NCBI GenBank assembly: GCA_003211135.1
Contig: QCTN01000010.1
Coordinates: 1 to 48,241 of the forward strand
Reading direction: 5' to 3'
Source: Prochlorococcus sp. AG-673-L20
GTDB taxonomy: Bacteria > Cyanobacteriota > Cyanobacteriia > PCC-6307 > Cyanobiaceae
Length of the DNA stretch: 48,241 bases
Shown: positions 13,515 to 21,551 of the stretch, piece after piece
Layout: each line of letters begins with the position of its first letter
Position numbering within the stretch: the stretch's first letter is position 1
Program-made: the position numbers and the translations under genes
Notes under the pieces: model-generated
The model's input: the letters and a program-made list of their open reading frames with translations, nothing else
What the model was told of the DNA's origin: nothing
Databases searched by the model: none

Positions 13515-14060
13515 ATGCGACGTTTATCACTTGTTGCGCTCTTATTCGCAGTTTCATTTTTAAATATGGGCTTTACCAATGTATTTCAAAAGTCTAAGGA
13601 ATCAAAAATTAAAGGAATTATTTGCGGAACTGATTTGTATATGAATGTTTTAATAGACAATTTCCCAAGAGAATCAATCTTTTCATACGAGGCAGAAGAT
13701 AAAATATATGATGAATTTAACAATAAAGAAGATGAATATTTTTATAGATATATCTTTAATATTAAAAATGGCAAATTATATGTATCAGACGAATCTTCTT
13801 CTAATAAATTATTTACAGCATTAAAACCCTTATATCAAGAAAGATATGATGACAACGTTTCCTATATTTATAAAACTGAGAGAAAAGGGAATTCAATAAA
13901 AGTATGGACAACTGAATATAAAAATAATTTAAAAGTAGATTCCTGGGAAGATGACATTAGCTTAAAAAAGCTAACTAATACATTTATCGAGGGAGGGGAA
14001 AAAATAATACATAAGTGTATTTATTTTCCAATACCTGGAACTATAAAGATTGCAGAATAG
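13515..14060 (+). CDS. Exported protein of unknown function
   Basis: The protein is 181 residues. The signal peptide MRRLSLVALLFAVSFLNMGF resembles the MKRLLL leader at protein level but has diverged in DNA. The mature part is rich in lysine, tyrosine and acidic residues, with cysteines at about 37 (IICGTD) and 170 (IHKCIYF) that could form one disulfide. No membrane segment follows the signal. It sits alone between tRNA-3' repeat copies E and F, like a single-gene unit bounded by repeats. Confidence 0.65.
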   Translation: MRRLSLVALLFAVSFLNMGFTNVFQKSKESKIKGIICGTDLYMNVLIDNFPRESIFSYEAEDKIYDEFNNKEDEYFYRYIFNIKNGKLYVSDESSSNKLFTALKPLYQERYDDNVSYIYKTERKGNSIKVWTTEYKNNLKVDSWEDDISLKKLTNTFIEGGEKIIHKCIYFPIPGTIKIAE

Positions 14061-14655
14061 TTTCTTAATCTAAGGATTACTCTAAAACTTGACTTCTTAT
14101 TTTTAATTCCTAAAAGAACAAATATTCCTTAATTCGTCATAACGAACTCCGCGAAACTGAGCAAAATAAGATATAAATTGAAATTCTTATGTGGCACATG
14201 GACTGTTAAGTTCTTTGGGAGTACTAGGTCGCAAGTTCAAATCCTGTAGCACTATTCATTTATACCAGTAGTTTAGAGATAATAGATTTAATCTTAAAAA
14301 AGAAATAATCGATAGGTATAGATGCTTTTTACCTCCTAGTGCCTTCTATTCCTTAAATAATACACTAAATATCTTTGCCCTTACTAGAAAGTAAAAAAGA
14401 GAAAATCCAAAGAAGATTTCTATCAAAAAAGCTTGCAGATATTCATTTGAGGAGAAGAGTAAATTTTCTCAAATATCAATAAATTTATATGGATCTTCCT
14501 CCAATAACTTGGAAGCTTCTCTTAATGTTATATCTAAAAGATATTAAACTTTCAGCACTTTCTAAAAAAATTAATCAGTTTCATTCCATTGATATAATAA
14601 AAATCTCTTTAAATTATCTTATATTTAAGAGATTCAAATATTTTTTAAGATCTAA
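14061..14655. other. Long gene-free stretch with repeat and coding debris
   Basis: It holds tRNA-3' repeat copy F (14213-14272). On the minus strand at 14470-14547 there is a startless fragment reading DITLREASKLLEEDPYKFID, which looks like the end of a lost protein. No complete gene seen. Confidence 0.45.
14213..14272 (+). repeat. tRNA 3'-end repeat, copy F
   Basis: CTTTGGGAGTACTAGGTCGC, then AAGTTCAAATCCTGTAGCAC, then TATTCATTTATACCAGTAG. Together with copy E it flanks the single gene at 13515-14060 in the same orientation, about 870 bases apart. Confidence 0.65.
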
Positions 14656-14850
14656 ATGATTAATTCTATTGATACTGAACATTTACCTATAAAAGATCTA
14701 ATTATTTCTGGTTTAATAATTTTTATAATGTCTACAATTATTGCCAACATTTATAATCCTTTATGGGGTTTTACTTATGCTTTTAGTAACGTTCTAACTC
14801 TTGTATTCTTAAGCTGGCTTTATCAAGATTCATGGAATACTAATCAATAA
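14656..14850 (+). CDS. Small two-helix membrane protein
   Basis: The product is 64 residues: a short acidic head, a membrane segment at about 14-31 (LIISGLIIFIMSTIIANI) and a second at about 39-55 (TYAFSNVLTLVFLSWLY). ATG start. Family and function not recognised. Confidence 0.5.
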   Translation: MINSIDTEHLPIKDLIISGLIIFIMSTIIANIYNPLWGFTYAFSNVLTLVFLSWLYQDSWNTNQ

Positions 14851-14953
14851 TTATTAATAAATGAAAGCTGCTGATTTGTAAGAACATATTCAGTTTTAAA
14901 CCTAATTCAACATTAGTAGAAAAAATTTTTTAAAATTAAGTAAAATTTGAAAA

Positions 14954-15151
14954 TTGAGTAACTCAGATTTCGATAAAAATGGAGTTGATAGCACAGGAAC
15001 ACATTGGCTTCAATATGCTGCTTTTGCCTTTTCAGCTTTTGCTATTTTTACAACTTGGGCTTTCTTTTTTGATTATAAGTTCCATAGTTTAATAGTTAAT
15101 ATTTTCAGAGTTATAAATTGCAGCGGCTTCAATTGTAATGGAGTTAACTAG
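14954..15151 (+). CDS. Orphan paralogue of the HLIP-associated membrane protein
   Basis: The product is 65 residues with a TTG start: NSDFDKNGVDSTGTHWLQYA, then a membrane helix (FAFSAFAIFTTWAFFF) and the NCSGFNCNG tail. It matches the protein at 2848-3075 over nearly its whole length. Here no HLIP gene is adjacent; the downstream neighbour is a small soluble protein (15159). Conservation of the head in both copies suggests selection on it. Confidence 0.75.
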   Translation: MSNSDFDKNGVDSTGTHWLQYAAFAFSAFAIFTTWAFFFDYKFHSLIVNIFRVINCSGFNCNGVN

Positions 15152-15158
15152 GATCTAT

Positions 15159-15335
15159 ATGGCTAATCCAGACCAAAAAACTATATTAATTGAGCAAACA
15201 TCAAAAGATATAATAGAAATTTGTAAAAAATTTCAAGAGGATTCCGGATCATCAAATTTTGAAGTTAAAACTCTTTTAAGAGAAATAGCTAAGTTGTGGG
15301 AAGCCGAAGAAAAAAATAAGTTTAGGTTCAGATAA
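15159..15335 (+). CDS. Small helical soluble protein
   Basis: The product is 58 residues from the ATG at 15159, chosen because AGGA lies five bases before it. An in-frame ATG at 15138 would overlap the 14954 gene by 14 bases and lacks a binding site. The sequence (TSKDIIEICKKFQEDSGSSN ... LLREIAKLWEAEEK) is charged and helical. Not recognised. Confidence 0.55.
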   Translation: MANPDQKTILIEQTSKDIIEICKKFQEDSGSSNFEVKTLLREIAKLWEAEEKNKFRFR

Positions 15336-15547
15336 TTAACAATTTATACTCGTTAAATTCTTAAATAAACAATTCCACTATTTTTGTACTTTTAAATTTG
15401 TTCCATATTTTTTTTTAACTAGATAAGATGCTAATAAAGAAAGCACCAAAAAAAATATTAAACTTTCCAAAGTAGATTGAGGCATAATCATAAATTAGTA
15501 GGAGAAAAATTACTATGTATCCATGAAAACGAACTTTACCTAACAAA

Positions 15548-15958
15548 TCAAACAATAATGTTTTTATTTGCTAAATATTTCTCTGATCTCCTTAATGCTT
15601 TTACAGCGCCTTTGAAATCTCCTTTATTATATTTCTCTTCACTTTTTTCTTCTAAAAACTGAACAATCTTATTTATTTTTAATTCATCAATTCTTAATTT
15701 ATGATCATTTATTAAGTCAAATTTTGATGAATATAAATTTGATAATTCTTTTTTGAATTTTTTTAAAATATCCTTATCACAAAATTCAGAATTCAAGAGG
15801 TACCTTACTTCCCTTTTATCTTCTATTGCCCCTTTATAATTTCCCTCCTTAAATTTTCTTTCGCTAGATCTTGTCTTATTAACAATATTCTCAATACATA
15901 ATTTATCTGAATTAAGCATTTTTTTGACTTTTGAATCAGCACATAATAAATCTATCAA
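15548..15958 (-). CDS. Small protein with two TPR-like repeats
   Basis: The protein is 136 residues from a TTG start. It contains two similar helical hairpins: SSERKFKEGNYKGAIEDKRE (about 32-51) and KSEEKYNKGDFKGAVKALRR (about 105-124). The (A/S)xxxxxxGxxxxA spacing is that of tetratricopeptide repeats, which usually mediate protein binding. It is highly charged, with no membrane segment, so probably cytosolic. No partner can be named. Confidence 0.6.
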   Translation of the reverse strand: MIDLLCADSKVKKMLNSDKLCIENIVNKTRSSERKFKEGNYKGAIEDKREVRYLLNSEFCDKDILKKFKKELSNLYSSKFDLINDHKLRIDELKINKIVQFLEEKSEEKYNKGDFKGAVKALRRSEKYLANKNIIV

Positions 15959-15995
15959 ATGATAATGAAAATATATTTTTCATTATTTTCATTTT

Positions 15996-16295
15996 TTAAC
16001 CAATTACAAGTCCTTTCTCAAGGAGTAACTCATATATTTTTACACTTTTTGTTTTTCCAATTTTTATAGGATTATGGATATCTAAAATTTCGGCAAGACA
16101 CATTATCCAGGAAGTTCCTTCTCTTAAATTAAGACCTTTACAAATATGGGAAGGTGCCGACTTTAAACAACCAAAATCTGTGGATATGTTCATATTCATA
16201 ATCTGGGTCTCAAGTTCTAGGCTTAAAAGTTCTATTTCTTGATTTGAAAGGGTAGTTCCAAAAGAATAGGATTCTATTAATAATTGATAGTTCAT
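15996..16295 (-). CDS. Small protein of unknown function
   Basis: The product is 99 residues if translation starts at the ATG at 16293-16295; a TTG at 16320-16322 would add nine residues. It is mostly helical with four cysteines (DFGCLKS, HICKGL, IMCLAEI and, in the extension, PECL). It contains LNLREGTSWIMCLAEILD. It lies 50 bases downstream of the DUF3764 gene on the same strand. Not recognised. Confidence 0.5.
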   Translation of the reverse strand: MNYQLLIESYSFGTTLSNQEIELLSLELETQIMNMNISTDFGCLKSAPSHICKGLNLREGTSWIMCLAEILDIHNPIKIGKTKSVKIYELLLEKGLVIG

Positions 16296-16345
16296 TAAAA
16301 GTAAAAGACACTCGGGGAGCAAAATTATTTAAGCATTTAATTTAA

Positions 16346-16627
16346 TTAACAGAGCCAACGAGTTATTTTTGTCCCTTCATAAATATGTCCAGAAGCTTCA
16401 ACAATTGATTTTATTTCGGGATTCTTGAAAATATCATATAAAACATTTTCAGGACCTTGAAACATTACTGTTGCTCTTGTTGGATCATCTAAAGATTTCC
16501 CAAGATAAAAAGTATTAACACCCATCTCATTGAACATTGCTTGTTGTTCAGATGCCTTCATATGAGCCTCATATTCTTCAAAAGTATTGCTCAGTTTAAA
16601 ATCTAGAACTGTTGTTTCAATAGCCAT
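16346..16627 (-). CDS. DUF3764-family protein
   Basis: The protein is 93 residues. ETTVLDFKLSNTFEEYEAHM at the start, YLGKSLDDPTRATVMFQGPE in the middle and EASGHIYEGTKITRWL at the end match the small marine cyanobacterial family I know as DUF3764. It looks like a ferredoxin-like alpha/beta (ABM/EthD-type) fold. It is probably cytosolic, of unknown role. The NSS transporter gene diverges from it across a 190-base gap. Confidence 0.75.
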   Translation of the reverse strand: MAIETTVLDFKLSNTFEEYEAHMKASEQQAMFNEMGVNTFYLGKSLDDPTRATVMFQGPENVLYDIFKNPEIKSIVEASGHIYEGTKITRWLC

Positions 16628-16664
16628 AAAATTTATTTAGTAACTTTCTATAATTTTAGATCTT

Positions 16665-16727
16665 ATGACAACAAAAAAACATAACAAAGAAGCAGGTTGG
16701 GAAAAAGTTCAATTATTTAGGAAATAA
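16665..16727 (+). CDS. Possible 20-residue peptide
   Basis: ATG 16665 opens MTTKKHNKEAGWEKVQLFRK and a stop. It lies in the gap upstream of the transporter and has a soluble, protein-like composition. It may be a short conserved peptide or chance; the length prevents a decision. Confidence 0.2.
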   Translation: MTTKKHNKEAGWEKVQLFRK

Positions 16728-16819
16728 TTAATTATTAAAAAATAAGTTTTTATTCAAAATAACTATTAATTATTTTTATATATAAGTTATAAATCAACTA
16801 TTAAAAATAATTTTGTATT

Positions 16820-18160
16820 TTGGAATCAAAGATTTCTCAAAGAGAACAATGGACAAGTAAGCTTGGGTTCATTCTAGCAGCGGCTGGGAGTGCTATAGGC
16901 CTTGGTAATCTTTGGGGATTCTCATATAGAGCCTCTCAAGGAGGAGGAGCTGCTTTTGTACTTTTATATATATTTATTGTATTGATTGTTTGCCTTCCAG
17001 TTTTTGTTGCTGAAATGGCCTTAGGAAGAAATTCAATGAAAAGTCCATTGTTTGCACCAGTTGAGTTGGGGGGGACAAATTGGTACCCCTTAGGAATACT
17101 TTTCTTTATAGCTCCTATTGGGATTCTTTCATTTTACTCCGTGATAATGAGTTGGACAGCAGATACCTTTTTTCATATATTTTTCTTTGGACTACCTAAA
17201 GATATTAGTGAAGCAGAGAATGTTTTTAAGTCAATAAGCGGAGGCAGTAGTGTTCTATTAGGACATTTATTGAGTCTTGTTCTGACAGCGATGATAGTTT
17301 CATCTGGAATAAAAAAAGGTATAGAAAAAGTTACTAGATACTTTATGCCTATACTTTTCATAATTCTTTTGGGTCTAGCAATTTGGGCCTCCACACTTTC
17401 TGGAGCATGGGAAGGATATAAAACTTTTTTACTAAAATTTGACTTTGCCGAATTAAAAAATCCTCAAACTATAAGAAATGCATTTGGCCAAGCTTTCTTT
17501 TCATTAAGTTTAGGTATTGGGATAATGGTAGCTTATGCTTCATACCTGAGTAAAAAAAGTAATCTACCTAAACTTAGTTTTGGAGTTGCCACATTAGATA
17601 CTCTAGTTGGATTGATTGCTGGGCTAATTACTTTCCCAATAGTCCTAACTTTTGGTTTAAGTGATGTTATATCAGAAAGTACAATTGGGACATTATTCAT
17701 ATCAATTCCTTCAGGTTTAGCCTCCTCTGGGTTAGCGGGAAGAATAGTAGCAATAGTTTTTTTTGGATTAGTTTTTATTGCGGCCATAACCTCTTCTGTT
17801 TCATTATTAGAAGTACCAGTTTCATCATTAATGGATAAATTTGGATATCAAAGAATTAAATCTGTTTGGATAATCACACTATTAATATTCATATTAGGTA
17901 TTCCACCAGCATTAAATGGTGGGGTTCTAGAAACATTAATTTCTTTAACTGATGTTCTACTTATTTTTGGTGGATTTTTAGTTACTTTCTTTATGGGATG
18001 GGTTGTTCCTCGTAGGTTAGATTCTGAGCTTGACGACTCGAAAGTTGGAACGAAGACAGTAAGATATTTAAAATTTATGATGAGATGGGTTGCACCTCCA
18101 ATTATTGCTTTTGGACTTCTTATTAGTATCTTTGAATTACTCAAAGGTTGGATAAATTAA
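16820..18160 (+). CDS. Sodium-dependent transporter, NSS (neurotransmitter:sodium symporter) family
   Basis: The protein is 446 residues from a TTG start, with about 11-12 membrane helices. The family's first helix is intact: WTSKLGFILAAAGSAIGLGN followed by LWGFSYRASQGGGAAFVLLY. It includes the unwound GSAIGLGN segment that binds sodium and substrate in LeuT-type proteins. VPVSSLMD and a C-terminal GW.VPRRL region also fit. Bacterial members such as LeuT and MhsT import amino acids with sodium. The substrate here cannot be read from sequence. It lies 85 bases upstream of the SelO gene on the same strand. Confidence 0.9.
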   Translation: MESKISQREQWTSKLGFILAAAGSAIGLGNLWGFSYRASQGGGAAFVLLYIFIVLIVCLPVFVAEMALGRNSMKSPLFAPVELGGTNWYPLGILFFIAPIGILSFYSVIMSWTADTFFHIFFFGLPKDISEAENVFKSISGGSSVLLGHLLSLVLTAMIVSSGIKKGIEKVTRYFMPILFIILLGLAIWASTLSGAWEGYKTFLLKFDFAELKNPQTIRNAFGQAFFSLSLGIGIMVAYASYLSKKSNLPKLSFGVATLDTLVGLIAGLITFPIVLTFGLSDVISESTIGTLFISIPSGLASSGLAGRIVAIVFFGLVFIAAITSSVSLLEVPVSSLMDKFGYQRIKSVWIITLLIFILGIPPALNGGVLETLISLTDVLLIFGGFLVTFFMGWVVPRRLDSELDDSKVGTKTVRYLKFMMRWVAPPIIAFGLLISIFELLKGWIN

Positions 18161-18245
18161 TAATAAGGGGTCCTACAATACTAATAATCATTAAAGATTA
18201 TTTACTGCAATATAATGAAGATATATTGGGAAGAAACAAAAATTA

Positions 18246-19949
18246 ATGTCACGAAAATCTGAATCATTAAAAGTGAAAGAAACTAAAGATTTTTCTGAGT
18301 TTTCACAATTAGCAGATTTTTCTTTATTAAATTCTCTCAAAGCTGATCCTCAGTCGACAAAAGATGGTAAAGATCACAGAGCTAGGTCAGTTTATTCAGG
18401 TCATTATGTTCCCGTCACTCCAACACCAATTCCAGAACCAATATATGTATCACACAGCAACATATTATTTGAAGAATTAGGATTAAATTCTAACCTTACA
18501 AAAGATAAAAAGTTTTGTCGTTTTTTTTCTGGTGATATCGAAGTTGCAGAGTATCCAATGAGCCCCTTTGGCTGGTCGACTGGATATGCGTTGTCTATCT
18601 ATGGCACTGAATATACACAACAATGTCCTTTTGGAACTGGGAATGGCTACGGAGATGGTCGAGCAATTTCTGTATTCGAAGGTTTATTTAATGGTAAAAG
18701 GATGGAAATGCAACTTAAAGGAGGAGGCCCTACACCTTATTGTCGTGGTGCAGATGGCCGAGCTGTACTAAGATCAAGTGTTCGTGAATTTCTGGCACAG
18801 GAGTTAATGCATGCATTAGGAATTCCTACTTCGAGATCTTTAACTATTTTTGTCTCAGGTACAGAAATAGTTAGAAGGCCTTGGTATTCAGAAGGCTCTA
18901 TGTATTTTGAGCCTGATGTCATGGTTGATAATCATGCCGCAATTACTACACGTGTTGCACCATCTTTTTTACGTGTAGGTCAGCTCGAACTCTTTGCTCG
19001 CAGAGTTAGAAACAATTCTCATGATGACGCTTTTAATGAGCTAAAAATTATTGTGCAACATCTTATAGATAGGAACTATAAAGATGACATTGATCCTAAT
19101 CTTTCATTTAATGAAAAGGTGATTATGTTGGCTTATTTATATCGAGAAAGACTCATATCACTTGTAGCTAACTGGATGCGAGTCGGTTACTGCCAAGGTA
19201 ATTTTAATAGTGATAATTGTGCTGCTGGAGGTTTTACTCTTGACTACGGTCCTTTTGGTTTTTGTGAATTATTTGATCCAAGATTTCAGCCTTGGACTGG
19301 AGGTGGAGAGCATTTTTCATTTTTCAATCAGCCTTTTGCTGCCGAAATCAATTTTAAGATGTTTTGTTCATCTCTCCTACCATTATTTTTAGAAAATAAA
19401 AAATACATAGAAAAATTAGAGAAAATTAAAAGTGATTTTAATAAATTCATGAGTAAAGAAATCCAATTAATGTGGGCAAAAAAGCTTGGCCTTGAAAAAT
19501 ACGACAACACTCTTACCAACGAGCTTTTCAATCTTATGGTTAACTCTAAGGCTGACTTCAGTATTTTCTTTAGAAAGCTTTCTCATATTCCTGACAATAT
19601 ATCTTTTTTAAAAGATAGTTTTTATTTACCTTTAACCGAAGAACTTCAAAAAAAATGGTCTATTTGGTTAAAGAGATGGCAAGAGTGTATTAAGAAACAA
19701 GGTAATTTTATGAAAATCTCCAAATCAATGAAACAAGTTAATCCTAAGTTTACTTGGCGTGAATGGATGATAGTTCCTGCTTATGAAGAAGCTGAAGAGG
19801 GTAATTACAGCAAAATAAAAGAATTACAAACTATCTTCAAAAATCCCTATGAAGAGCAGTCTTTGGAATCAGAACAAAAATATAATCGTCTAAGGCCAAG
19901 AGTATTCTTTAATAAAGGAGGAATAACACACTATAGCTGCTCTTCTTAA
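18246..19949 (+). CDS. selO: SelO/YdiU-family pseudokinase (protein AMP-transferase)
   Basis: The protein is 567 residues. Family blocks in order: YGDGRAISVFEGLF (about 136-149), the glycine-rich MQLKGGGPTPYCRGADGRAV followed by LRSSVREFLAQE (about 155-187), TTRVAPSFLRVGQLE (about 234-248), the metal/nucleotide site QGNFNSDN...LDYGPFGF (about 319-342) and the tail ending HYSCSS. SelO proteins bind ATP in an inverted pose and transfer AMP to Ser/Thr/Tyr of target proteins in oxidative-stress control. Animal mitochondrial SelO carries selenocysteine in the last residues; here that place is a normal cysteine. All core motifs look intact. Probably cytosolic. Confidence 0.93.
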   Translation: MSRKSESLKVKETKDFSEFSQLADFSLLNSLKADPQSTKDGKDHRARSVYSGHYVPVTPTPIPEPIYVSHSNILFEELGLNSNLTKDKKFCRFFSGDIEVAEYPMSPFGWSTGYALSIYGTEYTQQCPFGTGNGYGDGRAISVFEGLFNGKRMEMQLKGGGPTPYCRGADGRAVLRSSVREFLAQELMHALGIPTSRSLTIFVSGTEIVRRPWYSEGSMYFEPDVMVDNHAAITTRVAPSFLRVGQLELFARRVRNNSHDDAFNELKIIVQHLIDRNYKDDIDPNLSFNEKVIMLAYLYRERLISLVANWMRVGYCQGNFNSDNCAAGGFTLDYGPFGFCELFDPRFQPWTGGGEHFSFFNQPFAAEINFKMFCSSLLPLFLENKKYIEKLEKIKSDFNKFMSKEIQLMWAKKLGLEKYDNTLTNELFNLMVNSKADFSIFFRKLSHIPDNISFLKDSFYLPLTEELQKKWSIWLKRWQECIKKQGNFMKISKSMKQVNPKFTWREWMIVPAYEEAEEGNYSKIKELQTIFKNPYEEQSLESEQKYNRLRPRVFFNKGGITHYSCSS

Positions 19950-19958
19950 AATCATAAT

Positions 19959-20120
19959 TTATTTTTTATATATTTTCTCTAACTGGTTAATTTCATTCCT
20001 TAATTCTCTGCCTTTATCATTCAATTTATTATTTTTTCTAATTATTGGAATTATCCACCAAGCTTGTAGACCAACAAAAACCAAAATTAAAAGAATTAAA
20101 TCAGAAGTTCCAGGCGACAT
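19959..20120 (-). CDS. Small single-helix membrane protein
   Basis: The product is 53 residues from the ATG at 20118-20120 (MSPGTSDLILLILVFVGLQA). An upstream in-frame start at 20159 would add 13 residues. It has one membrane helix (about 7-24, with AWWIIPIIR after it) and then a charged helical tail. It shares the motif KGREL with the neighbouring 20201 protein (NDKGRELRNEI and IYKGRELRIDL), perhaps only by chance. Confidence 0.55.
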   Translation of the reverse strand: MSPGTSDLILLILVFVGLQAWWIIPIIRKNNKLNDKGRELRNEINQLEKIYKK

Positions 20121-20200
20121 TAATATCGATTGTGGTTTAATTTTAGTTAATAATAGCAATACTTTATTACTTTTAACTATTTAAAATAGACTTGATAATT

Positions 20201-20383
20201 CTATGCCGCTTCTAAGTCAATACGAAGTTCCCTTCCCTTATAAATTATTGCTTCTTTGAAATTAATTAGTTTTCTTATTCGTTCTTGCCTTATCTCATCA
20301 GATATCGTTACATCCTCAATAACCTCTTGTATCGCTAAAGTAACTTTCTGAAGTTGAAACTCTAAGTCTTCTCTATAGTTCAT
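20201..20383 (-). CDS. Small helical protein of unknown function
   Basis: The product is 60 residues, almost all charged helix (DLEFQLQKVTLAIQEVIEDV, then IRQERIRKLINFKEAI), ending KGRELRIDLEAA. Cytosolic. It lies upstream of the 19959 gene on the same strand (80-base gap). I believe similar short proteins occur in other picocyanobacteria, but cannot name a family. Confidence 0.55.
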   Translation of the reverse strand: MNYREDLEFQLQKVTLAIQEVIEDVTISDEIRQERIRKLINFKEAIIYKGRELRIDLEAA

Positions 20384-20505
20384 TGATTAATATAATTCTT
20401 TCACTAATTAAAATAGAAATTTTTGATTAGTAAATAAGTACTTAACCCAATCAAACTGTTGACATCAAGCCTATCAAAATATATAACTAATAGTATAAAT
20501 GTACT

Positions 20506-20805
20506 ATGCAACTAATGACACTTAGAGACTCTAGTATTTGGTCTATTTTTTCCTACGGCAGTCGCACAGACACTCCCAAAGGCTGTCTTCTTAATGCCGA
20601 AGGAAGCAGGCTAATTTTCTTTGAAAGATGCAAAAAATCACCAAAGAACAATATCAAAATCTTTACACATACGTTTTACACAAATCATCTAGGAGAGCCA
20701 GCAGGGTTTAAATCTACAAGCAAAATCAGGGCAGAAGAGGCTTGGAAAGAATGGAATGAACTTCAAGAACTTGGCTGGACAGAAGTATCACACAATTTTG
20801 GTTAG
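20506..20805 (+). CDS. DUF1651-family protein
   Basis: The protein is 99 residues. The C-terminus RAEEAWKEWNELQELGWTEV, the preceding basic strand and the N-terminal SIWSIFSYGSRTDTPKG fit DUF1651, a small family found in many copies in marine Synechococcus and Prochlorococcus islands. No function is known for it. Cysteines at about 27 and 42 are not in a recognisable pair. Soluble. Confidence 0.65.
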   Translation: MQLMTLRDSSIWSIFSYGSRTDTPKGCLLNAEGSRLIFFERCKKSPKNNIKIFTHTFYTNHLGEPAGFKSTSKIRAEEAWKEWNELQELGWTEVSHNFG

Positions 20806-21009
20806 ACAGGATAAACCTAAAAACAAATAAATTAATTTTTAAAAGTTGATTAACTACCCTAGTCCCTTAATCCACCAGGCAAATTTGAAAACTAAAGCTT
20901 TATCGAGCAAAAATTCAAGTACTAAGTCAAAAAACTTCTCAAAATATATCTAAATAATTTTTTATTATCAGAGCAAAGCCATAAAAGAGGCTTATTTCAT
21001 ATCAATTAT

Positions 21010-21025
21010 GTATCGGTTCCGGTAC
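21010..21025. promoter_or_regulatory. Near-perfect inverted repeat upstream of hli
   Basis: GTATCGG-TT-CCGGTAC: seven-base arms with one mismatch, 90 bases before the HLIP start. It is relatively GC-rich in an AT-rich intergenic region. The symmetry suggests a dimeric regulator site. The outer GTA...TAC resembles an NtcA half-site pair, but the spacing is ten bases rather than the usual eight, so the regulator is not assigned. Confidence 0.35.
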
Positions 21026-21083
21026 AGTATCAAAATGATGTCAATTATTATCAACCCTATACTTTACATTGCTTAATACTTAT

Positions 21084-21101
21084 GTTACATTATTTAACAA
21101 T
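21084..21101 (+). promoter_or_regulatory. HLR1-like direct repeat (possible RpaB site)
   Basis: GTTACATT-AT-TTAACAAT differs at one base from the cyanobacterial HLR1 consensus (G/T)TTACA(T/A)(T/A)-NN-(G/T)TTACA(T/A)(T/A). HLR1 is bound by the response regulator RpaB at light-regulated promoters, including hli genes. It lies 13 bases before the HLIP ATG, close for a promoter element unless the transcript starts very near the ATG. Another TTTACATT lies at 21063-21070. Confidence 0.5.
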
Positions 21102-21114
21102 TACATAACAAGCA

Positions 21115-21321
21115 ATGGCTAACTCTCAAGTAACAACAGAATCAGGCGGAAGACAGAATATGTTTCCATCAGAAACTCGTCCTTACATAGATGAGTCAGT
21201 TTCTTATGACGGTTACCCTCAAAATGCAGAGAAAGTTAACGGTCGTTGGGCGATGATTGGCTTTGTAGCATTACTAGGTGCATACGTAACAACAGGTCAA
21301 ATCATTCCTGGGATTTTCTAA
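21115..21321 (+). CDS. hli: High-light-inducible protein (HLIP)
   Basis: The protein is 68 residues: a polar head of about 40 residues with ETRPYIDESVSYDGYPQNAE, then the chlorophyll-binding helix AEKVNGRWAMIGFVALLGAY, ending VTTGQIIPGIF. All ligand residues of the E-x-x-N-G-R-x-A-M-I-G-F motif are present. It is one of the compact HLIPs typical of Prochlorococcus. It is thought to sit in the thylakoid and protect photosystems under high light or other stress. An HLR1-like box precedes it. Confidence 0.95.
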   Translation: MANSQVTTESGGRQNMFPSETRPYIDESVSYDGYPQNAEKVNGRWAMIGFVALLGAYVTTGQIIPGIF

Positions 21322-21322
21322 A

Positions 21323-21385
21323 ATGGAACCAATTTCCCCTGATCTTTATCAAAAACTTGTTAGAGCATATAAGAACAGCAGGTAA
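21323..21385 (+). CDS. Possible 20-residue peptide after hli
   Basis: ATG one base after the HLIP stop starts MEPISPDLYQKLVRAYKNSR and a stop. The composition is protein-like and the position suggests co-translation with the HLIP gene, but it is too short to judge. Confidence 0.25.
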   Translation: MEPISPDLYQKLVRAYKNSR

Positions 21386-21551
21386 ATTTAATTTTTTAGG
21401 AATCACTTTCACTGTGACAATTTTCTTAAGCAATGATAAACAAATACAATGCTTTAAAAAATAATTAAATAAAGTATCAAATATAAAATATTTATAAGAT
21501 AACTTCTATATCAAAACCGGCCTATAATTCTTTTTTCAGTAAAACTAATTA

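Larger units (their letters stand above)
20806..21114. other. Upstream region of the HLIP gene
   Basis: No gene in these 309 bases. The right half carries an inverted repeat (21010-21025) and an HLR1-like box (21084-21101), both plausible control sites for the HLIP gene at 21115. The left half has no recognisable structure. Confidence 0.5.

Noticed and set aside
202..14272. Complete tRNA genes
   Set aside because: Only 3' halves were found; none of the copies has a matching 5' acceptor strand, D-arm or anticodon arm in front.
15477..15662. Plus-strand frame opposite the TPR-like gene
   Set aside because: It overlaps the better-supported minus-strand gene 15548-15958 and has no family pattern.
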